A stretch of DNA of 64,000 nt, taken from Granulosicoccus sp964390335. Its GTDB lineage: Bacteria; Pseudomonadota; Gammaproteobacteria; Granulosicoccales; Granulosicoccaceae. The stretch lies in NCBI GenBank assembly GCA_964390335.1, contig CAYMHU010000020.1, positions 1 to 64,000 on the forward strand, written 5' to 3'. A model generated the notes under the pieces. It saw nothing but the letters and a program-made list of their open reading frames with translations. It was not told the origin of the DNA and did no database searches. Both the position numbers and the translations under genes were made by a program. Shown piece by piece: positions 1 to 8,470 of the stretch. Position 1 is the first letter of the stretch; the number at the start of each line of letters is the position of its first letter.

Positions 1-716
1 TCGTTTTCCAACACTTCCTGAGCACTACCGCGGAACACAATTTCGCCAGTATCCAGAATCAGTGCTTTGTCTGCAAGCTTCAATGCTGCAACCGCGTTCT
101 GTTCTACCAGAATTGTTGTAATACCTTCGTTCCTGATTTCGATTAATGCGCGTTCGATATCGTGACGAACAACCGGTGCTAAACCTTCATAGGGTTCATC
201 AAGCAATAGCAGCTTAATATCGCGAGCTAGCGCACGACCAATAGCGAGCATTTGCTGCTCACCACCAGACAAAGTAACGCCTTCTTGTTTACGTCGCTCT
301 TTCAAGCGAGGAAATAACGAATAAATTCGCTCGTACTCCCAGCCGCTGTCGCCTTCGATTCGGGCCAGGTCTAGATTCTCTTCAACACTTAAACCAGCGA
401 TAATGCGGCGATCTTCCGGTACCAGTTGCACGCCAGCAAGCGCAGCTTGAAAATCTTGCTTATCGTGTAGAGATTCACCATTGAGATAAATCTCACCCGT
501 ACGCAGTTCCGGTTCTGATGCTCGTGCAATGGAGCGCAATGTAGAGGATTTACCGGCACCATTACGACCCAACAGTGCAACGATCTCGCCTTCAGCTACA
601 TCGAATGAGACATCCTGAACAATATAGCTATCGCCATAGTAGGCATTAAGGTGACTGACCCTGAAGTAGCTGTCCGGGCTGGACTCAAAATTAGCGTTAG
701 CCGCGTGAGCATTCAT
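1..716 (-). CDS. HAAT-family ABC transporter ATP-binding protein, LivF-like (3' end missing)
   Basis: ATPase subunit of a branched-chain amino acid/amide (HAAT) ABC importer, working at the inner face of the cytoplasmic membrane. The reading frame starts at an ATG that overlaps the stop of the upstream ATPase gene by four bases (ATGA). It runs off the left edge, so about 238 residues are present. Visible motifs are Walker A (GRNGAGKSS), the ABC signature (LSGGEQQMLAIGRAL), Walker B (LLLLDEP) and the switch region (ILVEQN). The segment PEDRRIIAGLSVEENL is typical of LivF/UrtE proteins. It is the last gene of a five-gene transporter operon. The substrate (branched-chain amino acid, amide or urea) cannot be decided from the sequence. 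Confidence 0.93.
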   Translation of the reverse strand, partial: MNAHAANANFESSPDSYFRVSHLNAYYGDSYIVQDVSFDVAEGEIVALLGRNGAGKSSTLRSIARASEPELRTGEIYLNGESLHDKQDFQAALAGVQLVPEDRRIIAGLSVEENLDLARIEGDSGWEYERIYSLFPRLKERRKQEGVTLSGGEQQMLAIGRALARDIKLLLLDEPYEGLAPVVRHDIERALIEIRNEGITTILVEQNAVAALKLADKALILDTGEIVFRGSAQEVLEN

Positions 717-1474
717 ACCTGCTCCTCCCCTAGATAGGCTTCTTTCACTCTTGGGTCTGCTTTTACTTCATCAGGTGTTCCCTGACAAATGATCCGACCG
801 CCTGCCAAGACCGAAATTCGGTCAGCCAAACTGAATACAACGTGCATATCGTGCTCGATAATGACTTTGGTCATACCTTTGGCTTTAATGGTTTTTAGCA
901 GCTCTATGGTGGCATTGGTATCGTGCCGCGCCATGCCTGCAGTTGGCTCGTCCAATAACAATAAGCGCGGATCTTGAGAGAGACCCATAGCCAGTTCCAA
1001 TCGTCGCTTGTCACCACGGGACAAACTTCCCGCTTCGTTTAACAAAAACGCACCCAAACCCAAATCTTTCAGAATACCTTCGGCCTTATCCTGAACTTCG
1101 GTTTCGCCGCCAAACCGTTTAAACCAATTCAGTTTAAAGCTACCGTCTCGCTTGGCCAATATAGGCACCATGACGTTTTCCAAAATGGTTAAGTCTGGGA
1201 AAATTTCGGGCGTTTGGAAAACTCGCACCACACCTAATTGATTAATTTGATGCGGCAATTTACCCGTTAAGTTTTCACCATCAAACACCACATGGCCTGA
1301 ATCGGGTTTCAAACGTCCGATGCACACATTCAACAGTGTAGATTTCCCCGCACCGTTTGGACCAATAATGGCGTGCGTTTCACCTTCGCGCACAGATAAA
1401 TCGATATCACTTAAGGCATGCAGACCCGCAAAGCTTTTGTGCACATCGGCAACATGTAAAACCACATTATCCAT
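713..1474 (-). CDS. HAAT-family ABC transporter ATP-binding protein, LivG-like
   Basis: Second ATPase of the importer, 253 residues, the usual LivG length. Walker A is GPNGAGKST and Walker B is LLLLDEPTAG. The family-typical FQTPEIFPDLTILENV follows the Q-loop, and IIEHDMHVVFSLADRI closes the switch region. The signature loop reads LSRGDKRRLE rather than the commoner LSGGE or LSYGE form; the Ser and Gly that contact ATP are kept, so I expect it to be active. It overlaps the upstream permease gene by 8 bp and the downstream ATPase by 4 bp, which points to translational coupling and matched subunit amounts. Confidence 0.95.
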   Translation of the reverse strand: MDNVVLHVADVHKSFAGLHALSDIDLSVREGETHAIIGPNGAGKSTLLNVCIGRLKPDSGHVVFDGENLTGKLPHQINQLGVVRVFQTPEIFPDLTILENVMVPILAKRDGSFKLNWFKRFGGETEVQDKAEGILKDLGLGAFLLNEAGSLSRGDKRRLELAMGLSQDPRLLLLDEPTAGMARHDTNATIELLKTIKAKGMTKVIIEHDMHVVFSLADRISVLAGGRIICQGTPDEVKADPRVKEAYLGEEQV

Positions 1475-2627
1475 TTGCCTGCCCCTGCTGTGCAGCTGCC
1501 GACGCAGCGTTATCGACTACGGCTGGTTTTTTACCGATACCGAAAAGCCTGCCTATGCGTCGCATACCTTCCATGATACCGCCAGGCAAAAAGATAACAA
1601 CAATCATAAACATTAAACCTAATGTTAAGTGCCAGCCTTTACCGACAAACATACTTGTTACCGCTACCACTACGTTCTCGAGACCATCTGGCAAGAATGA
1701 AAATATTTGGTGCAGCTCACCTTTGTTAAACGCAGAAAAAATGTTCTCAAAGTATTTGATAACAGCAGCACCCAGCACCGGCCCTATTAAGGTGCCAGCA
1801 CCACCAAGAATAGTCATGAGTACGACTTCACCTGATGCAGTCCACTGCATGCGCTCGGCACCTGCCAGCGGATCCGTTACGGCCATCAGACCGCCTGCCA
1901 AACCTGCATACATGCCCGAAATAACGAATGCCCACAACAAATAAGGCTTGGTGTTAAAACCGGTATAAGCCATACGGGTTTGATTCGATTTTATGGCTTT
2001 AAGCATGGTGCCAAACGGCGATCGAGTGATTCGCATGGCAATAAAAAACGCAATAATCAACACAACTGCACAAAAGTAAAACCCCGGCAAGCCGGTTGTT
2101 TTGATGCCAAAGAAGTTAGTGGACGGCAAACTACGGGTTGCTTCTATGCCTACCATCGCATCTATGTAGCGCGGATCAGACAGAGTCAGTTGCAGACCGG
2201 TTTCACCATTGGTAATTGGCATAAGCACGGAGTACGCAAGGTTATAAGACATTTGCGCAAACGCGAGCGTTAGTATCGAGAAGTAAATACCCGAGCGTCG
2301 CAAACTCACGAAACCGATTAAGAATGCGAATATGCCCGAAATAATAATGGCGAAAATAACCGCCGGGATAACATTCATGGTGAACAGCTTGAATGACCAC
2401 ACCGCAGTGTAAGAACCAACACCTAAAAATGCAGCATGCCCAAACGATAAATAGCCCGTAAGACCAAAGAGAATATTAAACCCAATTGCAAAGACGCCAA
2501 AGATCGCAAACTTTTGCATCAAGTCAGGGTAGTTTGCGCCAAAAGGTGCAAGCCATATTGGCATTGTTAAAACCGCTGCTGCAAAGCAGAAAAATAACAG
2601 CCAATCATTTAGTCCAGATTTATTCAT
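1467..2627 (-). CDS. HAAT-family ABC transporter permease, LivM-like
   Basis: Polytopic inner-membrane permease of the importer, 386 residues. It has the LivM hallmarks: the N-terminal stretch FGLTGYLSFGHAAFLGVGSY, the coupling-type segment around SNQTRMAYTGFNTKPYLLWAFVISG, and MTILGGAGTLIGPVLGA near the C-terminus. Many hydrophobic segments are evident. The last 20 or so residues are Ala/Gln-rich and probably disordered. It starts 4 bp after the stop of the LivH-like gene and ends inside the LivG-like gene, so all four downstream genes appear co-transcribed. Confidence 0.95.
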   Translation of the reverse strand: MNKSGLNDWLLFFCFAAAVLTMPIWLAPFGANYPDLMQKFAIFGVFAIGFNILFGLTGYLSFGHAAFLGVGSYTAVWSFKLFTMNVIPAVIFAIIISGIFAFLIGFVSLRRSGIYFSILTLAFAQMSYNLAYSVLMPITNGETGLQLTLSDPRYIDAMVGIEATRSLPSTNFFGIKTTGLPGFYFCAVVLIIAFFIAMRITRSPFGTMLKAIKSNQTRMAYTGFNTKPYLLWAFVISGMYAGLAGGLMAVTDPLAGAERMQWTASGEVVLMTILGGAGTLIGPVLGAAVIKYFENIFSAFNKGELHQIFSFLPDGLENVVVAVTSMFVGKGWHLTLGLMFMIVVIFLPGGIMEGMRRIGRLFGIGKKPAVVDNAASAAAQQGQANG

Positions 2628-2631
2628 GCCC

Positions 2632-3648
2632 TTAGTCCTCCATCAAGCCTTTGCGGCCGAGTAGACCACGCGGCAGTACAAGTAAAACCACCACAGCGAT
2701 TAGATAAACAATAATCTGGTCGATACCGGGAACAATACTTTTCACTTCGTTCATTGATGCAAATGATTGCAATATGCCAATTAAAAACCCGGCCAATACC
2801 GCACCGCCGAGCGAGCCCATACCACCAACCACCACCACAACAAAGGACAGCACCAGAAAGTCCATCCCCATGTGATAGTCAGGTGGCAAAATGGGGGTAT
2901 ACATAACACCAGCAAGGCCAGCTACAACTGCTGCCAAGCCAAACACAATCGAGAAACGACGCTGGATATTAATGCCTAACATCCCAACCATTTCACGATC
3001 TTGCATACCCGCTCTTACAACCATGCCAAACGTGGTCAGATGTAGGAATGCGAATACGCATGAAATGACTATTGCGGAAAACGCAAGGTAAATTAATCGC
3101 CACCACGGGTAAACAATGTTGTCTCCAAGACCTAACATCGCACCAACATTCGCACTACCTGAGAATGCAGCTGGTGCAGTTTGTGGAATCGGATTAGCAC
3201 CAAAATAGTGTTTGATTATTTCTTGCACGATAATCGCAAGACCAAACGTAACCAGAATTTGGTCTGCATGAGGACGCTTATAAAAGTGGCGTATGAGACC
3301 ACGCTCCATTGTCAGTCCCACAAGCAACATAACCGGGACTGCCACCAGCAATGATATCGGTACTGAGTAGTCCACCAGAAACGGGCCAATAGTCGGAAAC
3401 TTTGCCTCAAGAATGGGTACTTCTTTATAAGCTTCGAATAAGGTAACGCTTTCGTCTCTAACCTTCGTGGATATAGTTAACAAGCGATTGAACGTAACGG
3501 CGCAAAACGCACCCAGCATGAAAATGGCGCCGTGCGCAAAGTTCACAACGCCCAATGTTCCGAACACCAGCGTCAAGCCCAATGCAATCAGTGCATAGGC
3601 TGCACCCTTATCCAGGCCATTTAGTATTTGTAGAATTATGGCATCCAC
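2632..3648 (-). CDS. HAAT-family ABC transporter permease, LivH-like
   Basis: Second membrane permease of the importer. The family signature is clear: GAAYALIALGLTLVFGTLGVVNFAHGAIFMLGAF near the N-terminus and VVVVGGMGSLGGAVLAGFLIGI near the C-terminus. The frame is open from a TTG at 3720. I prefer the GTG at 3648: it is preceded by TTGGAG at suitable spacing, and it places the first helix at the usual distance from the N-terminus. This gives 338 residues. The segment of about 40 residues between the second and third helices (KVRDESVTLFEAYKE region) is a longer extracytoplasmic loop than in many LivH proteins. A hairpin terminator lies just upstream of the start. Confidence 0.9.
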   Translation of the reverse strand: MDAIILQILNGLDKGAAYALIALGLTLVFGTLGVVNFAHGAIFMLGAFCAVTFNRLLTISTKVRDESVTLFEAYKEVPILEAKFPTIGPFLVDYSVPISLLVAVPVMLLVGLTMERGLIRHFYKRPHADQILVTFGLAIIVQEIIKHYFGANPIPQTAPAAFSGSANVGAMLGLGDNIVYPWWRLIYLAFSAIVISCVFAFLHLTTFGMVVRAGMQDREMVGMLGINIQRRFSIVFGLAAVVAGLAGVMYTPILPPDYHMGMDFLVLSFVVVVVGGMGSLGGAVLAGFLIGILQSFASMNEVKSIVPGIDQIIVYLIAVVVLLVLPRGLLGRKGLMED

Positions 3649-3734
3649 GAAAAATGCTCCAATCAAGCTTGCATACAAGGTAACCGCGAAAGCAGAGAGC
3701 TGCAGCGACTCATGCCGCAATACCAGTACAAATT

Positions 3735-3774
3735 AAAGAGAAAAAAGCCGACCTGTCTGAACGACAGGCCGGCT
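3735..3774 (-). terminator. Intra-operon intrinsic terminator/attenuator after the binding-protein gene
   Basis: The arms 3746-3757 and 3763-3774 can pair over 12 bp with one mismatch around a 5-nt loop. Read on the minus strand the hairpin is followed by TTTTTTCTCTTT. It sits 22 bp after the binding-protein stop and upstream of the permease gene. Such an element usually lets more binding protein than permease be made from one promoter. Structure is seen directly; partial read-through is inferred. Confidence 0.8.
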
Positions 3775-3795
3775 AGAGCACAACAAGCGGAGCAA

Positions 3796-5160
3796 TTACG
3801 CGCCGTTGTTACATTCACCTAAATCACCACCAGCGAACATTTCATGATCAGGAGCATACTCAACCTGAGCCCGTGGTGTTACTTCTACAATTTCCAGCAA
3901 GTCGAACTGTGATGATGGGTTGTCTTTACCCTTCACAACCAATACGTCTTTGAAACACTGGTGATCATCAGCGCGGTATTCAGTTGGGCCGTTACCCATA
4001 CCGTCGAACTTATGACCTTCAAGTGCAGCAACCACTGCGCAAGGCTCGAACGTACCCGCACGCTCACAAGCATCTGCATATAACAACGCCTGTACGTAAC
4101 AAGTGTGAGCAGCCTGTGATGGTGGGTTACCGTACTTAGCACCAAAAGACTTAACGAATGCTTTTGAACCTTCGTCAGGCAATGACCAGTGCCAGTTAGT
4201 TGAACCGAAAATACCCTTAACGTTTTCGCCAGCACCCTGTGCCATCAAACGAGAGTACAGAGGTACAACGATAACAAAGTCATTACCGTTAACTGACTTA
4301 TCACGCAGACCGAACTGGATAGCCTGAGTCAGCGAGTTGATCATGTCTTTACCGTAGTGGTTCAAGATCAATGTATCAGCACCTGAGTTCAGGATTGGCG
4401 TGATGTACTGACTGAAGTCACCAGCACCTACTGGCGTTTTAACCGTTTCAGCTGTTCTCCAACCTATGCCTTCTGTTGAAGCTTTGATAGAAGCTTCCTG
4501 AGTCCAACCCCAGTTGTAGTCAGCTGTTAAGTGGTAAGCGTTACGCTCAGTACCGTAGTTACTTTCCAATACAGGACCCAGTGCAGCACCAGACATGTAT
4601 GCATTGAAGAAGTGACGGAAACCATTCGCACGACGATCTTTACCGGTTGTGTCGTTTGCGTGCGTCAGACCAGCCATGAAGATAACGCCCATTTCCTGGC
4701 AAAGACCCTGTACAGCAACAGCTACACCAGAGGACGAACCACCGGTAACCATGACAACACCGTCTTTTTCGATCATTCGCTTAGCAGAAGCTCGAGCAGC
4801 GTCAGATTTGGTTTGCGTATCACCTGTTACGTACTGAACTTTCTTACCCAGGATACCGTTACCTTTTAACGAGCTTGGCTGCATGGTATTCAACATACCG
4901 CCATCGCCTTCACCGTTAAGATGCTCAACAGCCAACTGGTATGCACGCAATTCATCCGCGCCTTCATCAGCGTATGCGCCTGACTGCGGTACGTTAAAAC
5001 CCAGTGTTACAGTGTCGCCTTTTGGCGCATTAAGGTAGTCCATGCCATAGGCACGACCAGAGAAAAACGTTGGTGCGCCGGCAATTGCAGAGGTGGCTGC
5101 AGTTGCTTTCAACACGTCACGTCGCGACCAATTACTAGATGGTGCTTGTTTCTTTGTCAT
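3796..5160 (-). CDS. HAAT-family ABC transporter substrate-binding protein, Tat-exported
   Basis: Periplasmic ligand-binding protein of the importer, 454 residues, type I periplasmic fold (Peripla_BP_6-like). The N-terminus carries a twin-arginine signal: SRRDVLK followed by a hydrophobic Ala-rich segment and a likely cleavage after GRAYG near residue 39. Tat export implies folding before export. The mature part shows typical type I features such as FNVPQSGAYADEGADE and GGSSSGVAVAVQGLCQE. It contains at least six Cys, unusual for a cytoplasmically folded binder. The ATG is preceded by GGAGG. It is first in the operon, behind a structured leader. The ligand is unknown; amides, urea or branched-chain amino acids are the family options. 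Confidence 0.92.
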   Translation of the reverse strand: MTKKQAPSSNWSRRDVLKATAATSAIAGAPTFFSGRAYGMDYLNAPKGDTVTLGFNVPQSGAYADEGADELRAYQLAVEHLNGEGDGGMLNTMQPSSLKGNGILGKKVQYVTGDTQTKSDAARASAKRMIEKDGVVMVTGGSSSGVAVAVQGLCQEMGVIFMAGLTHANDTTGKDRRANGFRHFFNAYMSGAALGPVLESNYGTERNAYHLTADYNWGWTQEASIKASTEGIGWRTAETVKTPVGAGDFSQYITPILNSGADTLILNHYGKDMINSLTQAIQFGLRDKSVNGNDFVIVVPLYSRLMAQGAGENVKGIFGSTNWHWSLPDEGSKAFVKSFGAKYGNPPSQAAHTCYVQALLYADACERAGTFEPCAVVAALEGHKFDGMGNGPTEYRADDHQCFKDVLVVKGKDNPSSQFDLLEIVEVTPRAQVEYAPDHEMFAGGDLGECNNGA

Positions 5161-5168
5161 ATAAAAAA

Positions 5169-5321
5169 TCCTCCGGGTATTGACCCTTTATTTGTCTTCG
5201 ACTTTTTTGATTTTCTACCTGCAACAGGTAGAGGAGCTTCGGGTCGTTGCTTTAGGTCCCGCTACTACCGGGAGCTTTGATATCGATATCCAAAGTCACA
5301 ATGCTTGTGCCTCGAAGACCC
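5169..5321 (-). promoter_or_regulatory. Structured 5' leader, candidate cis-regulatory RNA for the ABC operon
   Basis: On the minus strand, GGGTC (5317-5321) can pair with GACCC (5241-5245). This encloses three perfect hairpins: 5297-5309 (CACAA/TTGTG), 5275-5295 (CTTTG/CAAAG around a GATATC-like centre) and 5257-5273 (TCCCG/CGGGA). A fourth hairpin, CTACCTG/CAGGTAG, is at 5215-5231. A second GGGTC (5182-5186) next to the ribosome-binding site can compete for the same GACCC, and TCCTCT (5230-5235) can pair with the GGAGGA Shine-Dalgarno at 5169-5174. The pairings are seen; a switching role is inferred. I could not match it to a riboswitch class I know. Confidence 0.5.
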
Positions 5322-5481
5322 ATAAAAACTCGTCCATCGATTATAGGGAAATGGATCATGCGTCATTCAATTATTAATATTACTTATATTTCAATTACTT
5401 ACGAAATTTAGTGCGTGTTTTTGTGACTGAATTTTTGACGGACAGCACCATGTGTTACGAAAAGTAACGCACAATTTGGAA

Positions 5482-6159
5482 CTAGCTTAAGGGTTTATCG
5501 AATAGCCAGGCATCGAGCACTGCATGAGCATCTTTCAACCCATCGCCTTTCAATGCAGAGAAATCCTGAATGGTGGCGGTGACTCCCGCGGCTTCCAGTT
5601 CTTTTTGGACTTTGCTGATCGTTAAGGTACGTGCCGAGCGCGTCACCTTATCGGCTTTCGTCAGCATCAAATGAAGCTCTGCGTTACCTGATTGCTGAAG
5701 TTCGATCATCTTCCAGTCACTATCTTGCAACGGATGGCGGATATCCATAACAATCACGAGCCCCTTGAGTGACTTACGGCCCGACAGATAACGCGTCATT
5801 GACACCTGCCAAGCCTGCTGTTTTGAACGCGATACCTGTGCGTATCCGTATCCCGGCAAGTCAACTATGTACCGTTTGTCAGCAACAATAAAGTGATTGA
5901 TAAGCTGCGTTCGGCCTGGCGTCTTGCTGGTTCTGGCTAGCTTAGGGTTACGTGTGATCGCGTTTATGGCACTGGATTTGCCCGCATTAGAGCGACCGGC
6001 AAACGCCACTTCAGCGATAGAATCAGGGCACTGACTGAGCTTATCGGCACTCAGCGAAAACCGAGTAGAGAAATAAATCGTATTCATCGGGTCAGTACAC
6101 CATGGAAGAGCTTGGCAGTCTGCTAAAATCTGTTCAAACGTGCGGCTTGCAGTTGGCAT
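5482..6159 (-). CDS. engB: Ribosome-biogenesis GTP-binding protein EngB/YsxC
   Basis: Essential GTPase acting in assembly of the large ribosomal subunit. All G-motifs are visible: GRSNAGKSS (G1, residues 55-63), TPGRTQ (G2, about 80), DLPGYG (G3, about 100) and TKAD (G4, about 166). The length of 225 residues is longer than the usual 200 or so. Met26 aligns with the start of the E. coli protein and could be the real start, but neither start has a clear ribosome-binding site. It is divergent from the cytochrome c4 gene, with 51 bp between starts. The engB-cytochrome c4-dsbA neighbourhood is also found in Pseudomonas. Confidence 0.95.
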   Translation of the reverse strand: MPTASRTFEQILADCQALPWCTDPMNTIYFSTRFSLSADKLSQCPDSIAEVAFAGRSNAGKSSAINAITRNPKLARTSKTPGRTQLINHFIVADKRYIVDLPGYGYAQVSRSKQQAWQVSMTRYLSGRKSLKGLVIVMDIRHPLQDSDWKMIELQQSGNAELHLMLTKADKVTRSARTLTISKVQKELEAAGVTATIQDFSALKGDGLKDAHAVLDAWLFDKPLS

Positions 6160-6210
6160 TTTCGCAATAACGAGTTTAACCAGTTTTAAAATTGAATTTC
6201 CGGAGGTTTA

Positions 6211-6822
6211 ATGAATAAGCGGACCTTAATGGCCGCCCTGCTGTTTTTCTGCGCAGTGGGCCCGACTCATACACTGGCTGACGGCGATGCGGCAGCCGGC
6301 AAAGCTGCGTCTGCAACCTGCGCAGCTTGTCATGGCGCAGACGGCAAGGCGATTTTACCTGAGTACCCAAATTTAGCGGGTCAGCATGCCAGCTATATTG
6401 CCAAGCAACTCACTGACTACCGTGATGGTAATCGTCAGAACGCGTTAATGAGCCCAATGGCTGCGGCTCTCACCGATCAAGCTATCCTTGACTTGGCTGC
6501 CTACTATGCAAGCCTGCCTGCCATTGATGGTGTGGCCAGCGAAGAGAACCTGGAGCTGGGCCAAAACCTGTATCGCGGCGGTGTTACCTCAGCCGGTATC
6601 GCATCATGCACCGGATGTCATGGTCCGGCGGGTGCAGGTAATCCGGCAGCGGTCTACCCCAGCCTCGTGGGTCAAAACAAAGATTACATGGTCTTGCAAC
6701 TGAAAATGTTCCGCTCCGGCGAGCGCAACAACGATCCCAACGAAATGATGCGAGCTCTAGCTCATCGCTTGAGTGATGCAGAGATAGACGCACTGGCCAA
6801 CTACGCATCGGGTTTGCACTAA
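6211..6822 (+). CDS. Diheme cytochrome c4
   Basis: Periplasmic electron-transfer protein with two class I c-type heme domains in tandem, 203 residues. A cleavable signal peptide occupies about residues 1-23. Heme-binding motifs are CAACH (37-41) and CTGCH (133-137). Candidate axial Met ligands lie in NALMSPMA and PNEMMRAL. In related bacteria cytochrome c4 carries electrons to terminal oxidases. The ATG is preceded by GGAGG. The divergent partner is engB and dsbA follows 154 bp downstream; heme attachment and DsbA both concern Cys-containing periplasmic proteins. Confidence 0.95.
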   Translation: MNKRTLMAALLFFCAVGPTHTLADGDAAAGKAASATCAACHGADGKAILPEYPNLAGQHASYIAKQLTDYRDGNRQNALMSPMAAALTDQAILDLAAYYASLPAIDGVASEENLELGQNLYRGGVTSAGIASCTGCHGPAGAGNPAAVYPSLVGQNKDYMVLQLKMFRSGERNNDPNEMMRALAHRLSDAEIDALANYASGLH

Positions 6823-6857
6823 GCCATTAAGGTTGCGTTAAGGCATTGAGTTGTATT

Positions 6858-6952
6858 GTATTGTCTGACAATACCGGCATGGGCTTTGCGTCACAAATCG
6901 GATAGACAGCACCGGTTGAAATCCTGAACTTCGCCTGCAACGTATTGTCAGA
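6858..6952. promoter_or_regulatory. Perfect 8-bp dyad plus downstream half-site upstream of dsbA
   Basis: GTATTGTC and GACAATAC form a perfect inverted repeat separated by one base at 6858-6874. The half-site GTATTGTCAGA recurs at 6942-6952, just before the dsbA ribosome-binding site (AAGGAG). The layout resembles a repressor operator with a secondary site. The regulator is unknown. Confidence 0.4.
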
Positions 6953-6976
6953 TAAACATTACAAAGGAGCACTAAC

Positions 6977-7645
6977 ATGAAAACGGCCACACTGAAGAAA
7001 AACAAGCTCAAGCAGGCCTTAGCTATCAGCACGACAGCCATTATTGCTCTTGCCTTTGCTGCCCTTTTTGCCAGCAAGCAAGTTAACGCTGCCGGGTATC
7101 AAGAGCTGGGAACCTTGCAGAACACCAGCGACCCTGAAAAGGTTGAAGTGCTTGAATTCTTCTGGCTAGGCTGCCCTCATTGTTATTCGCTTGAACCAAG
7201 CCTCGAAGCATGGAAAAAGAACATGCCTGACAACGTAGTGTTCGTGCGCGAAGCACCACCTTTAAACCCATCGTGGGAACAACACTCTCGCGGATTCTAC
7301 GCGGCAATGTTCATGGGCAAGGAAGAGGAATTCGTTGAAGCCATGTTTGAAGCTATCCATGAGAAAAAGCAACGCATGCGCAGCCCAAAAGATATTGCCA
7401 AGCTTGCTGAAGGTCTAGGCCTCGATAAAGAAAAGTTCTTATCAACCATGAACTCATTTGCTGTGAATGGCAAACTCAGTCAATCTAAGACTTTAGCTGG
7501 TTCAGTCGGCATTCGATCAGTACCGTCTGTCGTGATTAACGGTAAGTACCTGACAAGCCCCAGCATAGCCGGCGGCCATGCAGAACTTATCGAAACAATA
7601 AACGAACGAATTGCAGTAGAAAAGCAAGCAATGGGTTTGGAATAA
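6977..7645 (+). CDS. dsbA: Thiol:disulfide interchange protein DsbA
   Basis: Periplasmic oxidase that introduces disulfide bonds into secreted proteins. It has 222 residues and an N-terminal signal anchor or signal peptide (residues 12-39). The thioredoxin-fold active site is CPHC (residues 66-69), the DsbA-type sequence, inside FFWLGCPHC. The cis-proline loop is GIRSVPSVVI. A good ribosome-binding site (AAGGAG) precedes the ATG. It follows cytochrome c4 as in Pseudomonas. A dyad operator-like element lies in the 154-bp gap upstream. Confidence 0.95.
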   Translation: MKTATLKKNKLKQALAISTTAIIALAFAALFASKQVNAAGYQELGTLQNTSDPEKVEVLEFFWLGCPHCYSLEPSLEAWKKNMPDNVVFVREAPPLNPSWEQHSRGFYAAMFMGKEEEFVEAMFEAIHEKKQRMRSPKDIAKLAEGLGLDKEKFLSTMNSFAVNGKLSQSKTLAGSVGIRSVPSVVINGKYLTSPSIAGGHAELIETINERIAVEKQAMGLE

Positions 7646-7700
7646 CTTCCCGCTTCTTTTTCATTTACTTCCAAGCTGAAACTAGGCTAGTTACGACGTT

Positions 7701-7721
7701 GGTGCCACAGTCAGTGGCACC
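7701..7721. terminator. Hairpin between convergent genes, possible bidirectional terminator
   Basis: GGTGCCAC and GTGGCACC pair perfectly over 8 bp around a 5-nt loop. The element lies between the convergent dsbA and metallophosphoesterase genes. No strong T-run follows on either strand, so termination is plausible rather than shown. Confidence 0.5.
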
Positions 7722-7750
7722 GCGTTAGCTTCTTCCAGCTCATCTAACCC

Positions 7751-8395
7751 TTACTGATCTATCGTAATAACAACCGGTTCATTTTGAATCTGGTAGCTCA
7801 TATTCATGGTGCTCACATTCAAATGCGTTGTGTTGTTCAGAACGAACTTACCGTAGGCCTCATGTATATGCCCGAACACGTGGTAAGTCGGCTGCACTTC
7901 ATTAATTCTGTTAGCCAATGACGGACAGCCAGTGTGTTCAGTAAGCTCCGCCGAGCGTTGCACAGCGTCCAGCACTCCAAAAGCAGGCCCATGCGTTATG
8001 AGTAGCTGCGTATCAGCAGGTATCAGCGCCCAATGCTTTTCGATGTCTTTGCCAGGTGCGCGCATGAAAGACCAATCGTGAAATTGCGGTGTAATGGGCG
8101 AACCCCAGATCTTCACACCATTGATGGTAACGCCGGCATCGTTTAAATAAGTTGTATTATGCGAGCTCGCAGTGGCGGCTGCCTCAGTGGGGTTTGATTC
8201 CAGATAGGTATCGTGATTACCCGCAATAAATACCTTATGCTCAAACGGCTGCTTAGCAAACCACTCGATAAAATTGAGGTAGTCTTCACGGGTGCCGTGA
8301 GCCGTGATATCACCTGCGTGAACCAACATGTCACCTCCTGGTAACGAGACCTGATGGTGGTCTCCATGGGTATCACTTACACAAACTATTTTCAC
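7751..8395 (-). CDS. Calcineurin-like metallophosphoesterase
   Basis: Single-domain metal-dependent phosphoesterase, 214 residues, cytoplasmic (no signal peptide). The metal-binding motifs appear in family order: SDTHGDH (residue 7 onward), HAGDIT, AGNHD, THGP and FGHIHEAYG. The short, insertion-poor form resembles the bacterial relatives of the MPPED/239FB group, some of which act on cyclic nucleotides. The true substrate cannot be read from the sequence. It stands alone on the minus strand between dsbA and an outer-membrane-like protein gene. Confidence 0.88.
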   Translation of the reverse strand: MKIVCVSDTHGDHHQVSLPGGDMLVHAGDITAHGTREDYLNFIEWFAKQPFEHKVFIAGNHDTYLESNPTEAAATASSHNTTYLNDAGVTINGVKIWGSPITPQFHDWSFMRAPGKDIEKHWALIPADTQLLITHGPAFGVLDAVQRSAELTEHTGCPSLANRINEVQPTYHVFGHIHEAYGKFVLNNTTHLNVSTMNMSYQIQNEPVVITIDQ

Positions 8396-8470
8396 AGTTT
8401 CCCTCTACAAACACGTCCATACAACGTTTGGCTTTTATCAGTATTATGGTCCACCAGATAGCCTGGGTTT

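Noticed and set aside
5241..5273. Resemblance of GGTAGTAGCGGG to the 3' part of c-di-GMP-I riboswitches
   Set aside because: The conserved 5' half of that aptamer (the GACGCAAAGC-type segment and its tetraloop receptor) is not present, so the match is only local.
5169..5321. Guanidine-I (ykkC) riboswitch
   Set aside because: Considered because such RNAs precede urea/guanidine transporters, but the conserved ACGG and AAAAGCCCGGGAG-like segments are absent.
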